6,872 bases of DNA, taken from contig CAJCIJ010000311.1 in assembly GCA_903970315.1 (NCBI GenBank), positions 1-6,872 of the forward strand, given 5' to 3'. A program made the translations under genes and the position numbers. Numbering within the stretch: the stretch's first letter is position 1; each line of letters opens with the position of its first letter. The notes under the pieces are model-generated. The model saw only the letters and a program-made list of their open reading frames with translations, did not search any database and had not been told where the DNA came from. The stretch comes from Actinomycetota bacterium. Its GTDB lineage: Bacteria > Actinomycetota > Thermoleophilia > Solirubrobacterales > Solirubrobacteraceae. This document shows positions 5,073 to 6,872 of the stretch, piece after piece.

Positions 5073-5285
5073 ATGACCGTCAAGGACCGGCTGCTCAACG
5101 CTGTCGAGTCGATGACCGACGAGGAGGCGAGCGAGGCACTTCGCACGCTTGCAGCTGCCTCGGGCGATCCGGTCGCCTGGGTGCTCGATCATGCGCCGCT
5201 GGACGACGAGCCCGAGACCGACGGTGAGCGCCGAGCTGGCCACCAACATCGTCACCGTGCCGGAGCAACCTCGCCGTCCCAGTAG
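5073..5285 (+). CDS. Small antitoxin-like hypothetical protein, no partner toxin
   Basis: This 70-residue ORF has an ATG preceded by GAGG eight bases upstream. The N-terminal part MTVKDRLLNAVESMTDEEASEALRTL (1-26) followed by DPVAWVLDHAPLDDEPETDGE (about 32-52) resembles short actinobacterial antitoxin-like proteins. In those, a helical 'L-x-x-x-V-x-x-L-(S/T)-(D/E)-x-E-A' segment is followed by a 'P-x-DDEP' acidic motif. The family resemblance is from memory and the function is unproven. The final 18 or so residues (RRAGHQHRHRAGATSPSQ) are basic and unlike the expected continuation, which suggests a frameshifted or truncated tail. No toxin gene follows: the end runs 34 bases into the 3' end of the convergent cupin gene. 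It may be an orphan antitoxin remnant or an ordinary small protein. Confidence 0.55.
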   Translation: MTVKDRLLNAVESMTDEEASEALRTLAAASGDPVAWVLDHAPLDDEPETDGERRAGHQHRHRAGATSPSQ

Positions 5286-5731
5286 TCGACCTGATCGTCA
5301 AGGTTGAAGTACGCGCGTAGGCCGCCACCTCGGGGAAGGCGCTCGGCGGCGCCGATCTTGTTGGAGTCCGGATAGAGCACGATGTCAGCTTCCCCGTGCG
5401 TGCTCACCGCGATGAAACGCACGGTCTCCTCGGTGCGATTTACGAGCTGATGAGCGCCGCGCTCCCCGCGTGGAAAGCTCACGACGTCGCCCTCCTGGAG
5501 CTCTCGCCAGCCGTCCGGCGTGCGCAGCGCAGGAGTGCCCGATACCACAATCACCATCTCCTCCTCGACGAGGTGGTAGTGATACGGATAGGCGGCCTGG
5601 CCGGCGGGCAGCTCCCACAGACTTGCGCCCAGTCGCTCACTGCCCAGCTGGTACCCCAGTCGCGCGCGCCGAGCGCGAAATCCGTCGTGCTCACGAGGCT
5701 CATCGAACTCGGGGTGGTTGATGTTGGGCAC
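5252..5731 (-). CDS. Cupin-domain protein
   Basis: This 159-residue protein carries a single conserved cupin barrel. Motif 1 is YPYHYHLVEEEMVIVVSG, with candidate metal ligands His51, His53 and Glu58. Motif 2 is GDVVSFPRGERGAHQLVN, with His94 as the fourth ligand and Asn98. The protein begins PNINHPEFDEPREHDGFRARRARLG and ends near YWDGE, both typical of a widespread bacterial cupin group of unknown substrate. The GTG at 5729-5731 was chosen because it sits exactly at this family start. The frame stays open to a GTG at 5842, but the extra 37 residues are low-complexity Arg/Ala-rich and unlike the family. The ribosome binding site is weak. The metal and reaction (isomerase, dioxygenase or sugar binding) cannot be assigned. 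The 3' end overlaps the antitoxin-like ORF. Confidence 0.92.
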   Translation of the reverse strand: MPNINHPEFDEPREHDGFRARRARLGYQLGSERLGASLWELPAGQAAYPYHYHLVEEEMVIVVSGTPALRTPDGWRELQEGDVVSFPRGERGAHQLVNRTEETVRFIAVSTHGEADIVLYPDSNKIGAAERLPRGGGLRAYFNLDDQVDYWDGEVAPAR

Positions 5732-5776
5732 AGCGTCCAGCTTCGACGCACCGGTGGTGCATCCTGCCGTGGGAGG

Positions 5777-5794
5777 GCCCGCGTATGCGCGGGC
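5777..5794. repeat. Inverted repeat in the gap between the collagen-like gene and the cupin gene
   Basis: GCCCGCG (5777-5783) pairs perfectly with CGCGGGC (5788-5794) around a four-base loop. It lies 46 bases upstream of the cupin start and about 100 bases beyond the collagen-like stop. It could be a secondary terminator or a leader hairpin of the cupin gene. Confidence 0.35.
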
Positions 5795-5844
5795 TCGTGC
5801 TCGACGGCGCCCGGATGCCGGAGGAGTTACCGGCAGCGCCACCG

Positions 5845-5874
5845 GGAGTCGGCGTGCCGCGCCAAGCCGACTCC
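5845..5874 (-). terminator. Candidate terminator of the collagen-like gene
   Basis: GGAGTCGGC (5845-5853) and GCCGACTCC (5866-5874) form a perfect 9-bp stem with a 12-base loop. It starts 21 bases after the reverse-strand stop codon at 5896-5898. There is no T tract on the downstream side. Position and stem strength support a GC-type transcription end for the collagen-like gene, separating it from the cupin. Confidence 0.5.
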
Positions 5875-5895
5875 GCCCGACCCTCCCGGGCTACA

Positions 5896-6872
5896 TCACC
5901 TGATCGCGATCGCCTGAACCAGGCGCCTGTGGTCGCGCAGCACCGTCAGCGTGTAGCTGCCCGTTGTGATCTTGCGCCGTGCAGTCACGGCCAGTCGCAT
6001 CAGCTTGCCTGTGCCGATCTCAAAGCCCGTGGCATAGATAAGCCTGCCTTTGGAGATGGTCGCGGCAAGCTTTAGGCCCGAGCTGGCGAACTTCACCGGC
6101 GCCCCTTCGCGGCCGGCGGTGCATGTCTGCACGATGGGGCCATGCTTGCCCGGGACCCGCTGGCAGGTGATCAGCTGGAGCTTGCCGGCGGGGCCCTCCG
6201 GTCCGGTGGCGCCCTGCGATCCGGTGGAACCGATCGCCCCCGCGGAGCCTGTGGCGCCGGTTGCGCCCGTGGTCCCTGGGACGCTGGTCGCACCCGTGGA
6301 GCCCGTGACGCCCGTGAGTCCAGTCGCGCCGGTGGAACCTGTGGAGCCCGTGGCGCCGGTCGAGCCGGTGATGCCCGTCGCCCCGGTCGAACCGCTGGCC
6401 CCCGTGAGTCCAGTGGAACCGTTGGTCCCCGTCGGACCGGTCGCGCCCGTTGCGCCGCTGGGGCCTTCAGAGCCGCTTGGACCTGTGGCGCCGGTCAGGC
6501 CAGTCGCCCCTTGAAGGCCCGTTGACCCCGTTGGCCCAGTGCCCCCGGTTGCCCCTGTTGTCCCTGTGGGGCCGGTGGCGCCCGTGGCTCCAACACCCGT
6601 CGGGCCCGTAGCGCCCGTTGGACCAGAGCTCTGTGCAATCACCGTCACAGGCTTGCTCGTGGCGACCGCGGTGGTGTCGGTGAGCGGGTAGGTAACCGTT
6701 TCCTGGCAGGTCAGCGCATCGCCGATGTCGCCGCCGGTGGGCGTGAAGCTCTGTTCGGTCTGGCCTTCGATCACAGTGCCATTCAGCCGCCATTGGAAGC
6801 CGTCGAAGGAGAAGAGGTCTGCGACGGGCTGCTGGAAGGCGAAGTTCGACCACCGAGCGCCCTCGCAGACCT
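5896..6872 (-). CDS. Collagen-like repeat surface protein, C-terminal part (5' end outside window)
   Basis: The frame is open from the right edge to a TGA at 5896-5898, so the N-terminus and any signal peptide are missing. In order: a module of about 80 residues with [28 protein letters not shown] and KPVTVIA, resembling the Ig-like or bacterial 'G-x-x-L-x-C' beta-sandwich repeats of actinobacterial secreted proteins. Then come about 49 Gly-x-y triplets (6187-6624) with Thr dominating position Y, and a C-terminal beta-rich, basic domain of about 95 residues (KLQLITCQ... to AIAIR) with two Cys (ITCQ, QTCT) that may form a disulfide. The family reading is an extracellular fibrous or adhesive protein whose collagen segment trimerises; Thr-rich G-x-T segments in Bacillus BclA-type proteins are glycosylated. 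Hydroxyproline is not expected. A GTG at 6774 is internal and not the true start, because family-like sequence continues upstream of it. Confidence 0.85.
   Translation of the reverse strand, partial: VCEGARWSNFAFQQPVADLFSFDGFQWRLNGTVIEGQTEQSFTPTGGDIGDALTCQETVTYPLTDTTAVATSKPVTVIAQSSGPTGATGPTGVGATGATGPTGTTGATGGTGPTGSTGLQGATGLTGATGPSGSEGPSGATGATGPTGTNGSTGLTGASGSTGATGITGSTGATGSTGSTGATGLTGVTGSTGATSVPGTTGATGATGSAGAIGSTGSQGATGPEGPAGKLQLITCQRVPGKHGPIVQTCTAGREGAPVKFASSGLKLAATISKGRLIYATGFEIGTGKLMRLAVTARRKITTGSYTLTVLRDHRRLVQAIAIR
6187..6624 (-). repeat. Collagen-like Gly-x-Thr repeat region (about 49 triplets)
   Basis: The encoded segment runs from [10 protein letters not shown] to GPEGPAG. Common triplets are GAT, GST, GPT and GLT. 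There are two breaks: a two-residue unit (GV) near the start of the repeat, and a Gly-to-Ser triplet (SVP) near triplet 39. At DNA level the 9-bp and 18-bp units are similar but not identical, so the tract is degenerate. It is still a plausible site of length variation by slippage or unequal recombination. Confidence 0.9.

Noticed and set aside
5732..5842. N-terminal extension of the cupin to the GTG at 5842
   Set aside because: The added 37 residues are Arg/Ala-rich, cover a hairpin, and lie before a family-typical start sequence at 5731.
5396..5917. Plus-strand open frame opposite the cupin gene
   Set aside because: The cupin frame has both metal-binding motifs and a family-typical start and end; the antisense frame has none.
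6050..6514. Plus-strand open frame with repeated Pro-Val-x units ([11 protein letters not shown])
   Set aside because: It is the antisense reading of the Gly-x-Thr collagen repeat, so its repeats are a mirror of the real gene, which has flanking domains on the other strand.
6187..6624. Possible CRISPR or minisatellite array
   Set aside because: The periodicity is 9 bp and in codon phase with Gly-x-y translation, without spacers; it is a protein-coding repeat.

Overview
This is a high-GC chromosomal window. Its protein content points to a high-GC actinobacterial lineage, most plausibly Thermoleophilia/Solirubrobacterales. The best hint is the collagen-like surface protein at the right edge: its C-terminal module and its upstream 'W-x-LNG / GD-x-L-x-C' module resemble extracellular proteins I associate with that group. 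This placement is inference from remembered family resemblance, not from a search.

Layout. Positions 1-240 (-) hold the N-terminal 80 codons of a membrane protein, possibly a GGDEF-type signalling protein, running off the left edge. Positions 419-1843 (-) encode a DUF2252 protein and 1946-2791 (-) an aquaporin-family channel. Upstream of these on the same strand lies a toxin-antitoxin pair: an RHH (CopG-like) antitoxin (3256-3489) and a PIN-domain VapC-like toxin (2840-3259). A short divergent region (3490-3646) separates this pair from a second, forward-strand pair: a Phd/YefM antitoxin (3647-3883) and another PIN toxin (3880-4251). The region contains two perfect inverted repeats and a 7-bp tandem repeat. 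A strong GC hairpin (4260-4282) follows the second toxin and separates it from a convergent 59-residue hypothetical gene (4344-4523, -). That gene is divergent from a VOC/glyoxalase-fold protein (4621-4971, +). A small antitoxin-like ORF without a toxin (5073-5285, +) overlaps tail-to-tail with a cupin gene (5252-5731, -). From 5896 to the right edge (-) runs the C-terminal part of a secreted-type protein with about 49 G-x-T-rich collagen triplets.

How the genes relate. The centre of the window is two back-to-back VapC-type modules sharing one intergenic control region. In both, the toxin start overlaps the antitoxin stop by 4 nt, and both toxins appear to use non-ATG starts (TTG and CTG). 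The CTG start is inferred because no ATG, GTG or TTG exists upstream of the catalytic first Asp. The - strand order antitoxin, toxin, aquaporin, DUF2252 has short gaps and could be cotranscribed. The remaining genes (VOC, cupin, small hypothetical) look like independent accessory or housekeeping genes. I see no CRISPR array, tRNA, rRNA, transposase or integrase. The most unusual parts are the TA pair-of-pairs with its palindromic control region and non-ATG toxin starts, and the collagen-like protein.
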